Source of the DNA: Mycobacterium sp. D16Q14
GTDB taxonomy: Bacteria; Actinomycetota; Actinomycetes; Mycobacteriales; Mycobacteriaceae
Reading direction: 5' to 3'
NCBI GenBank assembly: GCA_002013415.1
Contig: MAEX01000023.1
Span: 23,561 to 87,560, forward strand
DNA length: 64,000 bases
Shown: piece after piece, positions 8,601-16,895 of the stretch
Layout: the number at the start of each line of letters is the position of its first letter
Numbering within the stretch: position 1 is the first letter of the stretch
Position numbers and translations under genes: made by a program
The notes under the pieces: generated by a model
Told to the model about the DNA's origin: nothing
The model's database searches: none
The model's input: only the letters and a program-made list of their open reading frames with translations

Positions 8601-9680
8601 TTAAGGAGCGGTCCTCGGCTCCGTCGGCCACCGGTGGAGCCGAGGATGCGCTCTGCCCGCGATGAGCGGAAGGTCGAGGTATGACTTGAGTCCGGGCTGA
8701 GCCTGGCAGACATAGGGCACGGAGTTGACGCAGTGCGCCGCCGTCGCGACGACGCCCTCGTTGGCGACGAGCCCGGCCTCGACGCTGTGGGGATGAAAGC
8801 CGGTGATCGTGCACAACGACGAGGGGGTGCCGCGCACCTCGACCTCGTAGCGCGGACCACTTGGGCCGAAGGTCCAGGCGGGTTCCAAGTGTTCTTCGCC
8901 CATCAGCCAGTTCACGGCGATTCGCGCGACCGCCTCGTCCCCGACAAATGCCTCCCACGAGAATTGCTGACCGGCCACGCATCCGGGTCGGATGACGCCT
9001 ATCGGAGAATCGATGTCCGAGGTGGCGACGGCGACCTTGAGATTCGGTCGGATCTCCACCTCTGTGAAACCCATACCGTCGAGGATCATTCGTAGGGACT
9101 GTTTGAACCCGCCGCCCAACAGTTTGGGCATCGGTCCGCTGATTGCTTCTTCGGGTGTGCCGCCAAACTTCATGATGTATCGGATGACATCCGGCGCGCC
9201 ATAGGTGCGGATGTCCGAGTACTCCTCGGCGCGCACATAGGTGACAGCAGAGGTCATGGACGAGAAGATCAATGGATATAGATCAGTGATACCGCCGGGA
9301 TCAATTCCTGTGCCGTGCAGTGTGACTCCGGCCTGGCGGGCAGTGGCATCCAGATCATGGCCGGAAGCGTCGGGGTAGAACCAGCCGACCGGGGTGACCA
9401 CGTTTTTGCTTGAGGCGAGCAATGCCGTGACCTCCGACGGGTTGGGGAGCAGCGGGCTATAGATCACGCAATCGGCTTCCAGAGCGAGGATGTCGTCCAG
9501 ACTGTTGGTCGTTGTGACGCCCATGGGTGCCTGGCCGATGAGCTCGCCGACATCGACGCCGGTCTTCTGCGGTGAGTGCACCCAGCACCCCACCAGCTGT
9601 AGTTCAGGGTGTGCGATCACCGCATTGATCGCGGCCCTGCCCACTTCACCGGTCGCCCACTGGACCACTCGATAGACCAT
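8601..9680 (-). CDS. NAD(P)H-dependent dihydrodipicolinate reductase-like protein
   Basis: A 359-residue protein of the DapB N-terminal-like family that is frequent in mycobacteria beside lipid and xenobiotic catabolism genes. The Rossmann start reads YRVVQWATGEVGRAAINAV and a later block is TGIDPGGITDLYPL. ATG 9680 is chosen because GAGGAGG stands 7 nt upstream; an earlier in-frame ATG at 9698 lacks this. It is not the lysine-pathway DapB, being longer and without that enzyme's substrate motif. It diverges from an LLM oxidoreductase across a gap with a palindrome. The substrate is unknown. Confidence 0.85.
   Translation of the reverse strand: MVYRVVQWATGEVGRAAINAVIAHPELQLVGCWVHSPQKTGVDVGELIGQAPMGVTTTNSLDDILALEADCVIYSPLLPNPSEVTALLASSKNVVTPVGWFYPDASGHDLDATARQAGVTLHGTGIDPGGITDLYPLIFSSMTSAVTYVRAEEYSDIRTYGAPDVIRYIMKFGGTPEEAISGPMPKLLGGGFKQSLRMILDGMGFTEVEIRPNLKVAVATSDIDSPIGVIRPGCVAGQQFSWEAFVGDEAVARIAVNWLMGEEHLEPAWTFGPSGPRYEVEVRGTPSSLCTITGFHPHSVEAGLVANEGVVATAAHCVNSVPYVCQAQPGLKSYLDLPLIAGRAHPRLHRWPTEPRTAP
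8612..8646. terminator. GC-rich inverted repeat at the 3' end of the DapB-like gene
   Basis: TCCTCGGCTCC at 8612-8622 pairs perfectly with GGAGCCGAGGA at 8636-8646 (11-bp stem, 13-nt loop). It lies just inside the 3' end of the minus-strand reductase gene, between convergent genes. There is no U-tract, so the terminator role is tentative. Confidence 0.4.
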
Positions 9681-9722
9681 GTCATTGCCTCCTCGCAACC
9701 GGTAGCCTCAGACCTGCATAAC

Positions 9723-9740
9723 ACCAAACAAGTGCTTGGT
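9723..9740. promoter_or_regulatory. Palindromic operator candidate ACCAAACA-AG-TGCTTGGT
   Basis: An 8-2-8 inverted repeat with one mismatch lies in the gap between the DapB-like gene (start 9680, minus) and the LLM gene (plus). Size and symmetry resemble TetR-type operators. No TetR gene is adjacent, so the regulator is unknown. Confidence 0.45.
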
Positions 9741-9766
9741 CCAGATCTTGAGAGGTGGGAATCTCG

Positions 9767-10615
9767 GTGATTAGACATGGATTTCGGTTTGGGGCGAATC
9801 TGATCTCTCATGGGGACATTGGTCAGATTCGCGATCAGGTGCGGCAGGCCGAGGATTGCGGTGTTGACGTCATTGTGGTTCCCGACCACCTCGGTGTCGG
9901 TGCACCCTTCCCGGTAATGCTCGCCGCTGCGAGCGTTTCGACGACGATCCGCGTTGGAAGTTTCGTGCTGACCACAGGTTTCTACTCTCCGCGTCTACTT
10001 GCGCGCGACATCGCGACGGCTGACCGTCTCACCGACGGTCGTGTCGAGATCGGATTGGGGGCCGGATATGTCCAGCAGGAATACGAGGCAGCGGGAGTGC
10101 CATTCCTGAGTCCGGGCCGCCGTGTGCAGCAGCTCGCCGATGCCGTCGGCGCGGTACGCGGGCTACTTTCCAGCCCGCATCATTGGCCACGGCCAGTTCA
10201 GTCTCCCGTACCGATCATGATCGCGGGCAAGGGCGACAAGATTCTGAAACTCGCGGCACAGCAAGCCGATATCATCGCCATCTCCGATGCGAAGACGCGT
10301 GCCGATCTCGCCGAACGTGCCGCATACGTACTGGAGGCGGCCGGTCACCGCGCCGACTCGCCGGAGCTGAACTTGGGGATCTTCGATGTCGCTATCGACC
10401 GCTCACCGGACTTGGGGCTCATGCGCGTATACCGGCCACATGATTCCGATGATCAGTTACTCGCGTCGCCCACTCTGCTGCACGGGTCCAAGGGGGAGCT
10501 CATCGAGCGGGTCCTCGCGCTTCGCGAAGAACTCGGCATCTCCTATCTGACGTATATGGGAGTAGATCCACGTGGAATCAAGGATTTTCATTCGCTGATC
10601 GCCGCCCTCACGTAG
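9767..10615 (+). CDS. LLM-class F420-dependent oxidoreductase
   Basis: A luciferase-like TIM-barrel oxidoreductase of about 282 residues. HGFRFGANLISHGD opens the barrel, VDVIVVPDHLGVG and the DGRVEIGLGAGYVQQEYEAAG block are family signatures, and the C-terminus is short as in the F420-dependent subgroup. GTG 9767 is preferred because AGAGG stands 11 nt upstream; an in-frame GTG at 9755 has no ribosome-binding site. The cofactor is inferred from the subfamily. Its substrate may be linked to that of the divergent DapB-like reductase. Confidence 0.85.
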   Translation: MIRHGFRFGANLISHGDIGQIRDQVRQAEDCGVDVIVVPDHLGVGAPFPVMLAAASVSTTIRVGSFVLTTGFYSPRLLARDIATADRLTDGRVEIGLGAGYVQQEYEAAGVPFLSPGRRVQQLADAVGAVRGLLSSPHHWPRPVQSPVPIMIAGKGDKILKLAAQQADIIAISDAKTRADLAERAAYVLEAAGHRADSPELNLGIFDVAIDRSPDLGLMRVYRPHDSDDQLLASPTLLHGSKGELIERVLALREELGISYLTYMGVDPRGIKDFHSLIAALT

Positions 10616-10637
10616 GGACCTTCGCATCTAGTTCGGG

Positions 10638-11099
10638 ATGCTGCGATCGGCGATCATCGGCGTCATGACGCCCGATTCGCAACCCGTGACCCTGCTCGAA
10701 CAGTGCGAAAGCTGGACCCTGCTGTCGAGCGCCAAGCTAGGCAGATTGGTGGTGGTGATCGATAGCAGACCCGAGATCTTCCCGATCAACTTCGTGACCC
10801 AGCGCGGCACCGTGCTGTTCCGGACGGCCGAGGGCACCAAGCTTTTCGGTGCGGTCGTGAGCGACGAGGTGCTGTTCGAGGCGGACGATCACAACGATAT
10901 CGGTGGCTGGAGCGTCGTCGTGCGCGGTGCGGCACAGATACTGAACTCGTCGGCCGACATCGACGAGGCCGACCGGGGCGGCCTGTACCCATGGATACCC
11001 ACCGTGAAACTGCATTACGTGCGGATCATCCCGGCGCAGATCACCGGTCGCCGCTTCGTTTTCGGGCACGAGCCGGACGTCGGCCACGTCCCGGGCTAG
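10638..11099 (+). CDS. Pyridoxamine 5'-phosphate oxidase-fold flavin/F420-binding protein
   Basis: A small split-barrel protein of up to 153 residues. The pattern LGRLVVVIDSRPEIFPINFV followed by TVLFRTAEGTKL is typical of the PPOX-like actinobacterial family, whose members bind FMN, F420 or heme. The start is uncertain: ATG 10638 opens the frame, but the conserved sequence begins only after ATG 10665. It follows the LLM gene by 22 bp, which suggests cotranscription and perhaps shared F420 use. The substrate is unknown. Confidence 0.8.
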   Translation: MLRSAIIGVMTPDSQPVTLLEQCESWTLLSSAKLGRLVVVIDSRPEIFPINFVTQRGTVLFRTAEGTKLFGAVVSDEVLFEADDHNDIGGWSVVVRGAAQILNSSADIDEADRGGLYPWIPTVKLHYVRIIPAQITGRRFVFGHEPDVGHVPG

Positions 11100-11198
11100 T
11101 GTCCGACGTGCGCCTCGGCGCGCATGCGTTCGGACATGTGCGGGACAGTGCAATTCGCCTGCGTACGTGAGGCATTTCCTGCGGACTTCATGCCATAG

Positions 11199-11703
11199 TC
11201 ACCCCGCGTCGCGCGCCCGCTGCAGATCGGCGATCGACGACCAGCCCAGGTCGGCCTGTCTGTTGGCCAGCGCCTCATCGAGAACCGCCCGCAGTACCTC
11301 GCCGAACGGCAGTCGCAGGCCAGTGTCCGCCGCAACATCGAGTGCCAGGCCAACATCTTTGCGGCCCAAGGTAGTTGTGAATCCTGCGGGTTGGTAGGTG
11401 GAAGTGGCGATGAGCTTGCCGTAGCTGCTGTACGCCGGGCCCTGGAACAAGGTGCTGGTCAGCAAAGTCCACCAGCAGTTCGGAGTCCACGCCGGATCGT
11501 TCAGCCATGCTGACGGCCTCACTCAACGACTGAATGGCCGACGCGATGAGGAAGTTCCCGATGATCTTGACGACGTTGGCCTGTCTCGGCACGTCGCCCA
11601 ATCGCCACGTGCGCGCCCCGATGACCTCAAAGAATGGCTGTGCTCTGTCGATCTGGTCGGTGGCACCCGCGGCCAGCACCTGCAGTTGTCCGGCCTGTGC
11701 CAC
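11199..11703 (-). pseudogene. Decayed NAD-dependent beta-hydroxyacid dehydrogenase (C-terminal fragment)
   Basis: Two overlapping reverse frames carry the C-terminal domain of a 3-hydroxyisobutyrate/6-phosphogluconate dehydrogenase-type enzyme. One has NVVKIIGNFLIASAIQSLSEA with the conserved catalytic lysine, the other GRKDVGLALDVAADTG. The frames join if one base is removed from the AAA at 11464-11466, restoring a SELLVD-LLTSTLFQGP reading. The N-terminal NAD-binding domain is absent, so this is a remnant even if the single-base shift is an error. It lies between the convergent PPOX gene and the CobW-type gene. Confidence 0.8.
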
Positions 11704-11746
11704 GCTGCGGGAACCGGGCGAAGAAGGCTGCGATGAGCCGCCGGGG

Positions 11747-12883
11747 CTAGTGGGCGTGCATGACACCCCAGGTCGGCAGGGGATCGGGATAACCGAGCCA
11801 CGCCGCGGAACCCTCGGCGAGCTCGTCGTCGGTGAGCACCGCGGACTCCAGGAGATGCTGCACGCGCGGGCGGTCCAGCCGTACCCCGATGAAGACGATC
11901 TCCTGGCCCGGCGCGACCTCGGTGCCGTGCCAGAACTGGGCGGGTTCGATCGTCAGATTCGGCCCCGCCTGCGACCAGATCGCGGCGATATCGGGACGGC
12001 TGGCGATCCAGCAGAATCCCTTGCTGCGCAATAGTCCTTGCAGAGATTCCAGCGCCATGTTGAGGCGCTGCGGGTGAAACGGGCGGTCCGAGCGGAAGGT
12101 CATGCTGCTGATGCCGTATTCCTCGGTCTCGGGTGTGTGCCCGTCGGCGATCTCCTCGTCCCAGCCGGGTGTTTGGGCGGCCAGGTCCGGGTCGAACAAT
12201 CCCGTCTGCAGCACGAGGTCGAGGTCGACGGCGCCGCCGGTGGAGCGCACGATCGTCGCCGACGGATTGAGGCGGCGCAGCAGCGTCTCCACCATCCCGA
12301 GGGTCCGTTCGTTGACCAGATCCACCTTGTTGAGGATCAGAACGTCGGCGAACTCCACCTGATCGGTGAGCAGATCAGCGATGGACCGGCCGTCGCCGTC
12401 GGCGGCGGCCATATCGCGGTCGGCCAGCGCCTCACCGCGCGCCAGTTCGGGCAGGAAGGTGCAGGCGTCGACGACCGTCACCATGGTGTCGAGTTTGGCG
12501 ACCTGGCCGAGGCTGGTTCCGTCCTCGAACTCCCAGGTGAACGAGGCGGCTACCGGCATGGGCTCGGAGATGCCTGTCGACTCAATGACGAGCTGGTCAA
12601 ATCGGTTCTGCCGGGCCAGGTCTCCGACGGCTTCGATCAGATCTTCGCGCAAGGTGCAGCAGATGCAGCCGTTGGTGAGCTCGACGAGCCGTTCCTCGGT
12701 GCGGTCCAGGTGTCCTGTGCCCGCAACGAGGGCGGCGTCGATGTTCACCTCGCTCATATCGTTGACGATCACCGCGACGCGACGTCCCTCGGTATTGGCA
12801 AGGATGTGGTTGAGAAGGGTGGTTTTTCCCGCTCCGAGGAATCCGGAGAGCACGGTTACGGGTAAGAGCTGGACTGTGGTCAC
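11747..12883 (-). CDS. CobW/G3E-family GTPase, probable zinc metallochaperone
   Basis: A 378-residue G3E GTPase. It has the P-loop GFLGAGKTT (residues 14-22), the metal-binding CxCC motif (Cys73, Cys75, Cys76), an SEPMP switch segment and an NKVD motif. The C-terminal CobW domain follows. Members of this family act as low-zinc metallochaperones or cobalt-insertion helpers. A Zur-like box directly abuts the GTG start at 12883, which points to the zinc role. No clear ribosome-binding site is present, so the mRNA may be leaderless. It lies downstream of the DHDPS-like gene on the same strand. Confidence 0.92.
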   Translation of the reverse strand: MTTVQLLPVTVLSGFLGAGKTTLLNHILANTEGRRVAVIVNDMSEVNIDAALVAGTGHLDRTEERLVELTNGCICCTLREDLIEAVGDLARQNRFDQLVIESTGISEPMPVAASFTWEFEDGTSLGQVAKLDTMVTVVDACTFLPELARGEALADRDMAAADGDGRSIADLLTDQVEFADVLILNKVDLVNERTLGMVETLLRRLNPSATIVRSTGGAVDLDLVLQTGLFDPDLAAQTPGWDEEIADGHTPETEEYGISSMTFRSDRPFHPQRLNMALESLQGLLRSKGFCWIASRPDIAAIWSQAGPNLTIEPAQFWHGTEVAPGQEIVFIGVRLDRPRVQHLLESAVLTDDELAEGSAAWLGYPDPLPTWGVMHAH

Positions 12884-12906
12884 ATGATAATGATAACCAT
12901 TATCAT
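12884..12906. promoter_or_regulatory. Zur-like operator overlapping the CobW gene start
   Basis: ATGATAATG at 12884-12892 and CATTATCAT at 12898-12906 form a perfect 9-bp inverted repeat with a 5-bp spacer; the inner TGATAAC-C-ATTATCA at 12891-12905 has the 7-1-7 form of Fur/Zur boxes. It sits between the stop of the DHDPS-like gene and the GTG of the CobW-type gene, where a bound repressor would block initiation. Zur is the favoured regulator because of the downstream gene family. Confidence 0.75.
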
Positions 12907-13793
12907 TAAGAAGTGGACGCGAGGATGCCCTTCAGCGTTTCGCGACCCTCGGAATCCAGCGGGAGCAATGGGCGCCTCGGATCGCCGACCGCACGCCCCT
13001 GCAGGTCCAATCCGGCCTTGACGGTGGTCGGCAACCCGCCCGCGACGATGAACTGAAGCAGCGGCTTGAGTCCCTGGTAGATCGACGCGGCGTCGTCGTG
13101 GCGTCCGGCCCGCACGGCCTCGTAGAGATCCAGGCACGGCTGTGGCACCAAACATGGTGCGGCGGTGCACCATCCGGATGCGCCCGCGTTGAGTGCGTCG
13201 AGCACCAGGGGATTGCTGCCGTTGTAGAAGGGTAGCTGTCCGTCGCTGAGGCGTTGGATGCCGAGCATCCGGTTGAGGTCGCCCGTCGATTCCTTGACCA
13301 TGGTGAAGTTGTCGATATCGCGGAACATCGACACCAGGAGTTCAGGTTTCATGTCCACGCCGCTGGTGGCGGGGTTGTTGTAGGCCATCACCGGAATGTC
13401 GATGGCTGCGGCCACGGAGGCGAAGTGCTGCGCGATCTCGCGGTCGCTGAGCTTCCAGTACGAGACCGGCAGCACCATCACCGCGTCGGCTCCGGCCTGC
13501 TGGGCGTGACGTGCCCGTCGAATGGTGTTGGCGGTGGTGAGATCCGAGGCCCCAACGATGACGGGCACCCTCTTGTTCACGGCGGCCACGGTGGTGTCAA
13601 CGACGGCGTCGAATTCGCGTTCCTCAAGATAGGCGGACTCGCCCGTGCTCCCCAGCGGCGCGATGGCGTGAGCGCCATCATCGACGAGCCGGGACACAAG
13701 TTCGGCGAGTCGATCGGTGTCCACGGTGTCGTCGGGAAGGAAGGGAGTCACCGGGTAGGCAATGATTCCGCGGAACTGGGGTGTGGAGGTCAT
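12906..13793 (-). CDS. Dihydrodipicolinate synthase-family aldolase/lyase
   Basis: A 295-residue class I aldolase of the DapA/NAL superfamily. The substrate loop is APLGSTGES, the family Tyr lies in MAYNNPATSG and the Schiff-base lysine in VKESTGD. It is not obviously the biosynthetic DapA: it is coupled to a class II aldolase gene (4-bp overlap at 13790-13793) in what looks like a catabolic unit controlled by the divergent XRE-cupin regulator. The start ATG 13793 is preceded by GAGG. Likely roles are keto-deoxy sugar acid or hydroxy-keto acid cleavage. Confidence 0.88.
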   Translation of the reverse strand: MTSTPQFRGIIAYPVTPFLPDDTVDTDRLAELVSRLVDDGAHAIAPLGSTGESAYLEEREFDAVVDTTVAAVNKRVPVIVGASDLTTANTIRRARHAQQAGADAVMVLPVSYWKLSDREIAQHFASVAAAIDIPVMAYNNPATSGVDMKPELLVSMFRDIDNFTMVKESTGDLNRMLGIQRLSDGQLPFYNGSNPLVLDALNAGASGWCTAAPCLVPQPCLDLYEAVRAGRHDDAASIYQGLKPLLQFIVAGGLPTTVKAGLDLQGRAVGDPRRPLLPLDSEGRETLKGILASTS

Positions 13794-14581
13794 GTGGTTT
13801 TCCTCAGGGTCTCAGGGTGATTGGCGAGCGCGGTACGGGCGTAGTACGCGAAGTTGGCGATGCTGCGCCTGGGGGTGAGCGTCCAGTCGTGGGCCTCGCG
13901 GGCCAGCCGGTCGGGAAGGGGGGCGATAATACCCGCCGCCATGGCGGCCAGCTGCAGCTTGGCTCCGCGCTCGATCAACACCGCCAGCGAACAGGATTCT
14001 TCGACGGAGGCGCCGGCGACGACATGGCCGTGGTGGGCGAGCAGTATCGCCTTCTTGTCACCCAATGCGGCCGAGATGATTTCACCCTCTTCGTTTCCGA
14101 CGGGTACGCCCGGCCAATCGGGCAGGAAGGCGCAGTCGTCATACAGGGGTGCGATATCCATCTGCGACACCACGAGTGGTGTCTCCAGCATGGACAGCGC
14201 CGCGACATGGAACGGATGGGTATGCACGATGCACCGCACGTCGGGGCGGGCTCGGTAGATCCAGCTGTGGAAGCGGTTGGCGGGGTTGGCCATTCCGGAC
14301 CCTTCGAGAACGTTCAGGTCCTCATCGACGAGTAGCAGATTCTCCTCGGTGATCTCGTCGAATCCGAGTCCGAGCCGTTGGGTGTAGAAGGTGCCTGGTT
14401 CCTCCGCGCGTGCGGTGATTTGTCCGGCGAGGCCGGAATCATGTCCGCGGTCGAAGAGTGCTCGGCACGTGAGCGCGACCTTTTGTCGTGTGGTCCACTC
14501 CGAGTCGGAGAAGTGCGTTTCCATGCTGCGCTCGGCGCGATCCATCAGGTCGGACTTGGTGTCGTGAAGTGTGCTGGCCAT
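13790..14581 (-). CDS. Class II aldolase/adducin family protein
   Basis: A 263-residue protein with the zinc-binding pattern of class II aldolases: HTHPFH in the middle and AHHGHVV later, plus the early GLAGQITAR segment equivalent to the GN.S motif region. Relatives include L-fuculose-phosphate aldolases and 3-oxo-tetronate decarboxylases. AAAGGAG stands 8 nt before ATG 14581. It overlaps the DHDPS-like gene by 4 bp, and the two are probably cotranscribed from a promoter facing the XRE-cupin gene. The substrate is unknown. Confidence 0.9.
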   Translation of the reverse strand: MASTLHDTKSDLMDRAERSMETHFSDSEWTTRQKVALTCRALFDRGHDSGLAGQITARAEEPGTFYTQRLGLGFDEITEENLLLVDEDLNVLEGSGMANPANRFHSWIYRARPDVRCIVHTHPFHVAALSMLETPLVVSQMDIAPLYDDCAFLPDWPGVPVGNEEGEIISAALGDKKAILLAHHGHVVAGASVEESCSLAVLIERGAKLQLAAMAAGIIAPLPDRLAREAHDWTLTPRRSIANFAYYARTALANHPETLRKTT

Positions 14582-14626
14582 TTCCGTGCTCCTTTCTGGT
14601 CTCGGGATGTTCGACTACCACTCTAG

Positions 14627-14657
14627 GACACCGTGTGTCATATAGTCAACATTGTTG
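14627..14657. promoter_or_regulatory. Two palindromes in the aldolase / XRE-cupin divergent region
   Basis: GACAC-CGT-GTGTC at 14627-14639 and CAACA-T-TGTTG at 14647-14657 are perfect inverted repeats inside the 128-bp gap between the divergent aldolase operon and the regulator gene. They are candidate binding sites for the XRE-cupin protein; the assignment is positional. Confidence 0.45.
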
Positions 14658-14709
14658 TATGCATGTCGGGATAAGTGGCCGATGGGAACCTTCGTGTCAC
14701 ACTGACCTG

Positions 14710-15219
14710 ATGACATCGCTGGTGCGCGCGCTGCGCCGGGAACGTGGCCTGACCTTGGAAGAACTGGGCAGCCGCACCGGTCTGACCAAGAGCTATCTAT
14801 CGAAGGTCGAGCGCGAGCACAGCACGCCGTCGGTGTCGGTGGCGATACGTATCGCGCAGGCCCTCGAAGTCGACGTCAGCCGACTGTTCACCAACGACGC
14901 CCAGGAGTCCCGGGTGGTGGTGGATCGCGGCGCGGATGCATGGGATGACAGTAAGTTTCACGCGCTGAGCACTGAGATGCTCGGCAAGATCATGACGCCC
15001 TTCCTGGCTAGCCCATCCACCGAATTCGCCGAGCATAGGTCCTCCCACGAAGGGCAGGAGTTCGTGTTCGTACATCGCGGGTCGATCGAGTTGCAGTGCG
15101 AGGACGTCAGTTATGTCCTCGACGAAGGGGACAGCGCGTACCTTGACGCCACCCGCACCCACCGGATACGCCGCACGTCAAAGACGTCGGCGCTGGTGGT
15201 CATCGTCGCCGCGACCTAA
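14710..15219 (+). CDS. XRE family regulator with C-terminal cupin sensor
   Basis: A 169-residue two-domain regulator. An N-terminal XRE helix-turn-helix (LRRERGLTLEELGSRTGLTK, about residues 7-60) is joined to a C-terminal cupin 2 domain (EGQEFVFVHRGSIELQ and YVLDEGDSAYLDATRTHRIRR). Such proteins sense small carboxylates, amines or sugars through the cupin. ATG 14710 starts directly at the HTH. It is divergent from the aldolase operon, its likely target. Its 3' end overlaps the convergent pgi stop by 4 bp. Confidence 0.92.
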   Translation: MTSLVRALRRERGLTLEELGSRTGLTKSYLSKVEREHSTPSVSVAIRIAQALEVDVSRLFTNDAQESRVVVDRGADAWDDSKFHALSTEMLGKIMTPFLASPSTEFAEHRSSHEGQEFVFVHRGSIELQCEDVSYVLDEGDSAYLDATRTHRIRRTSKTSALVVIVAAT

Positions 15220-16853
15220 CGCGCTCGGCCGCGTGCCTGCCGGTAGCAGCGCACCAGGGTGTCCGTGGAGCTGTCGGTCTGTTGTGCCGGTGATGCGTCG
15301 TCGGTGATGACGGGCAGCAGGGCGACGGCCTGCTTCTTGCCCAGCTCCACTCCCCACTGGTCAAAGGAGTCGATGCCCCAGACCGTACCCGCGGTGAACA
15401 CCTCATGCTCGTAGAGCGCGATCAGTTGACCGACCGTCGAGGGTGTCAGTTTGGTAGCGAGAATGGTTGTGCTGGGCCGATTTCCCGGCATCACCTTGTG
15501 GGGGACGACACTTGGCGCGGTGCCCTCGGCGGCGATCTCCTCGGCGGTCTTGCCGAAGGCCAGCACCTGCGTCTGCGCGAAGAAGTTACTCATCAGCAGG
15601 TCGTGCATGCTGCCGGTGCCGTCGGCGGTGGGCAGATCATCGGTGGGCTCGCTGAAGCCGATGAAGTCCGCCGGAATCAATCGGGTGCCCTGGTGCAGCA
15701 GCTGGTAGAAGGCGTGCTGACCGTTGGTTCCGGGCTCACCCCAGTAGATGTCGCCGGTATCGACGGTCACGGGTGCACCATCTGCCTTCACCGACTTGCC
15801 ATTGGATTCCATGGTCAGCTGCTGCAGATAGGCCGCGAACCTTGCCAGGTCGTTCGAGTAAGGAAGCACCCCACGCGACTGTGCGCCAAAGAAATTGGAG
15901 TACCACAAACCGATGAGGCCCAGGAGTGCCGGCGCGTTCTCTTCCAGGGGTGCGGTGCGGAAGTGCTCGTCCACAGTGTGGAACCCGGCCAGGAATTCGC
16001 CGAATGCCGCACGCCCGATCACCGCCATCACCGAGAGTCCGATCGCCGAGTCCACCGAGTAGCGACCGCCGACCCAATCCCAGAAGCCGAACATGTTGGC
16101 GGTGTCGATTCCGAACTCCGAGACCAGCTTCGCGTTGGTGGAGACGGCGACGAAGTGCTTGGAGACGGCGTCCTCGCCGAGTGCGTCCACGAGCCAGCGC
16201 CGTGCCGCGGTCGCGTTAGTGAGTGTCTCCAGCGTCGAGAACGTCTTGGAGGCGACGATGAAAAGTGTTGTCGCCGGGTCCAGGTCGGCGAGTGTGGCCA
16301 CCAGGTCCGCGGGGTCCACATTGGAGACGAATCGCGCCGAGATCCCGGCGTCGGCGTAGTGACGCAGTGCCTGGTAGACCATCACCGGTCCCAGGTCCGA
16401 ACCGCCGATCCCGATGTTGACGACGGCGGTGATGCGCTGCCCGGTGGCCCCGCTCCACTCGCCGCTGCGTAGCCGGTCGGTGAAGTCGCCCATGGCATCG
16501 AGCACCTGGTGCACGTCGGCGACCACGTCCTGCCCGTCGACCACCAGCTGCGCTTCGCGGGGCAGACGCAGCGCCGTGTGCAACACCGCGCGGTCCTCGG
16601 AGGTGTTGATGTGCGCCCCCGCGAACATGGCGTCGCGGCGCTGCTCGAGATTGGCCGCCTTGGCCAAATCGACCAGCAGCGACAGGGTTTCGCGGGTCAG
16701 GCGGTGCTTGCTGTAATCGATGTACAGGTCGCCGACCGTGACGGTCAGGTCACTTCCCCGAGTCGGGTCGTCGGCGAAGAATTCTCGAAGATGGGTGGAG
16801 GCGATCTGTTTGTGATGAGTTTCCAGTGCCTGCCACGCCGCTGCGAGTGTCAT
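15216..16853 (-). CDS. pgi: Glucose-6-phosphate isomerase
   Basis: Pgi interconverts glucose 6-phosphate and fructose 6-phosphate in the cytosol. The 545-residue protein shows the family signatures NIGIGGSDLGP, VASKTFSTLETLTNA with the phosphate-binding Ser/Thr residues, GGRYSVDSAIGLS and the C-terminal WGVELGKK with the catalytic lysine. Length is typical. The start is ATG 16853. The neighbour order (SDR before, chorismate mutase and uvrD1 after) equals that of M. tuberculosis pgi. No operon partner is evident. Confidence 0.98.
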   Translation of the reverse strand: MTLAAAWQALETHHKQIASTHLREFFADDPTRGSDLTVTVGDLYIDYSKHRLTRETLSLLVDLAKAANLEQRRDAMFAGAHINTSEDRAVLHTALRLPREAQLVVDGQDVVADVHQVLDAMGDFTDRLRSGEWSGATGQRITAVVNIGIGGSDLGPVMVYQALRHYADAGISARFVSNVDPADLVATLADLDPATTLFIVASKTFSTLETLTNATAARRWLVDALGEDAVSKHFVAVSTNAKLVSEFGIDTANMFGFWDWVGGRYSVDSAIGLSVMAVIGRAAFGEFLAGFHTVDEHFRTAPLEENAPALLGLIGLWYSNFFGAQSRGVLPYSNDLARFAAYLQQLTMESNGKSVKADGAPVTVDTGDIYWGEPGTNGQHAFYQLLHQGTRLIPADFIGFSEPTDDLPTADGTGSMHDLLMSNFFAQTQVLAFGKTAEEIAAEGTAPSVVPHKVMPGNRPSTTILATKLTPSTVGQLIALYEHEVFTAGTVWGIDSFDQWGVELGKKQAVALLPVITDDASPAQQTDSSTDTLVRCYRQARGRAR

Positions 16854-16895
16854 GCGACCGAGCCTAGTAGTGGCGCTCGGAGGCCGCAGGGCTGC

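Noticed and set aside
8365..8604. Plus-strand 79-codon frame after ppk2
   Set aside because: No ribosome-binding site, no family features, and it ends against the convergent reductase gene.
13790..14581. L-ribulose-5-phosphate 4-epimerase
   Set aside because: The class II aldolase fold is clear, but no pentose genes are near and epimerase-specific residues could not be confirmed.
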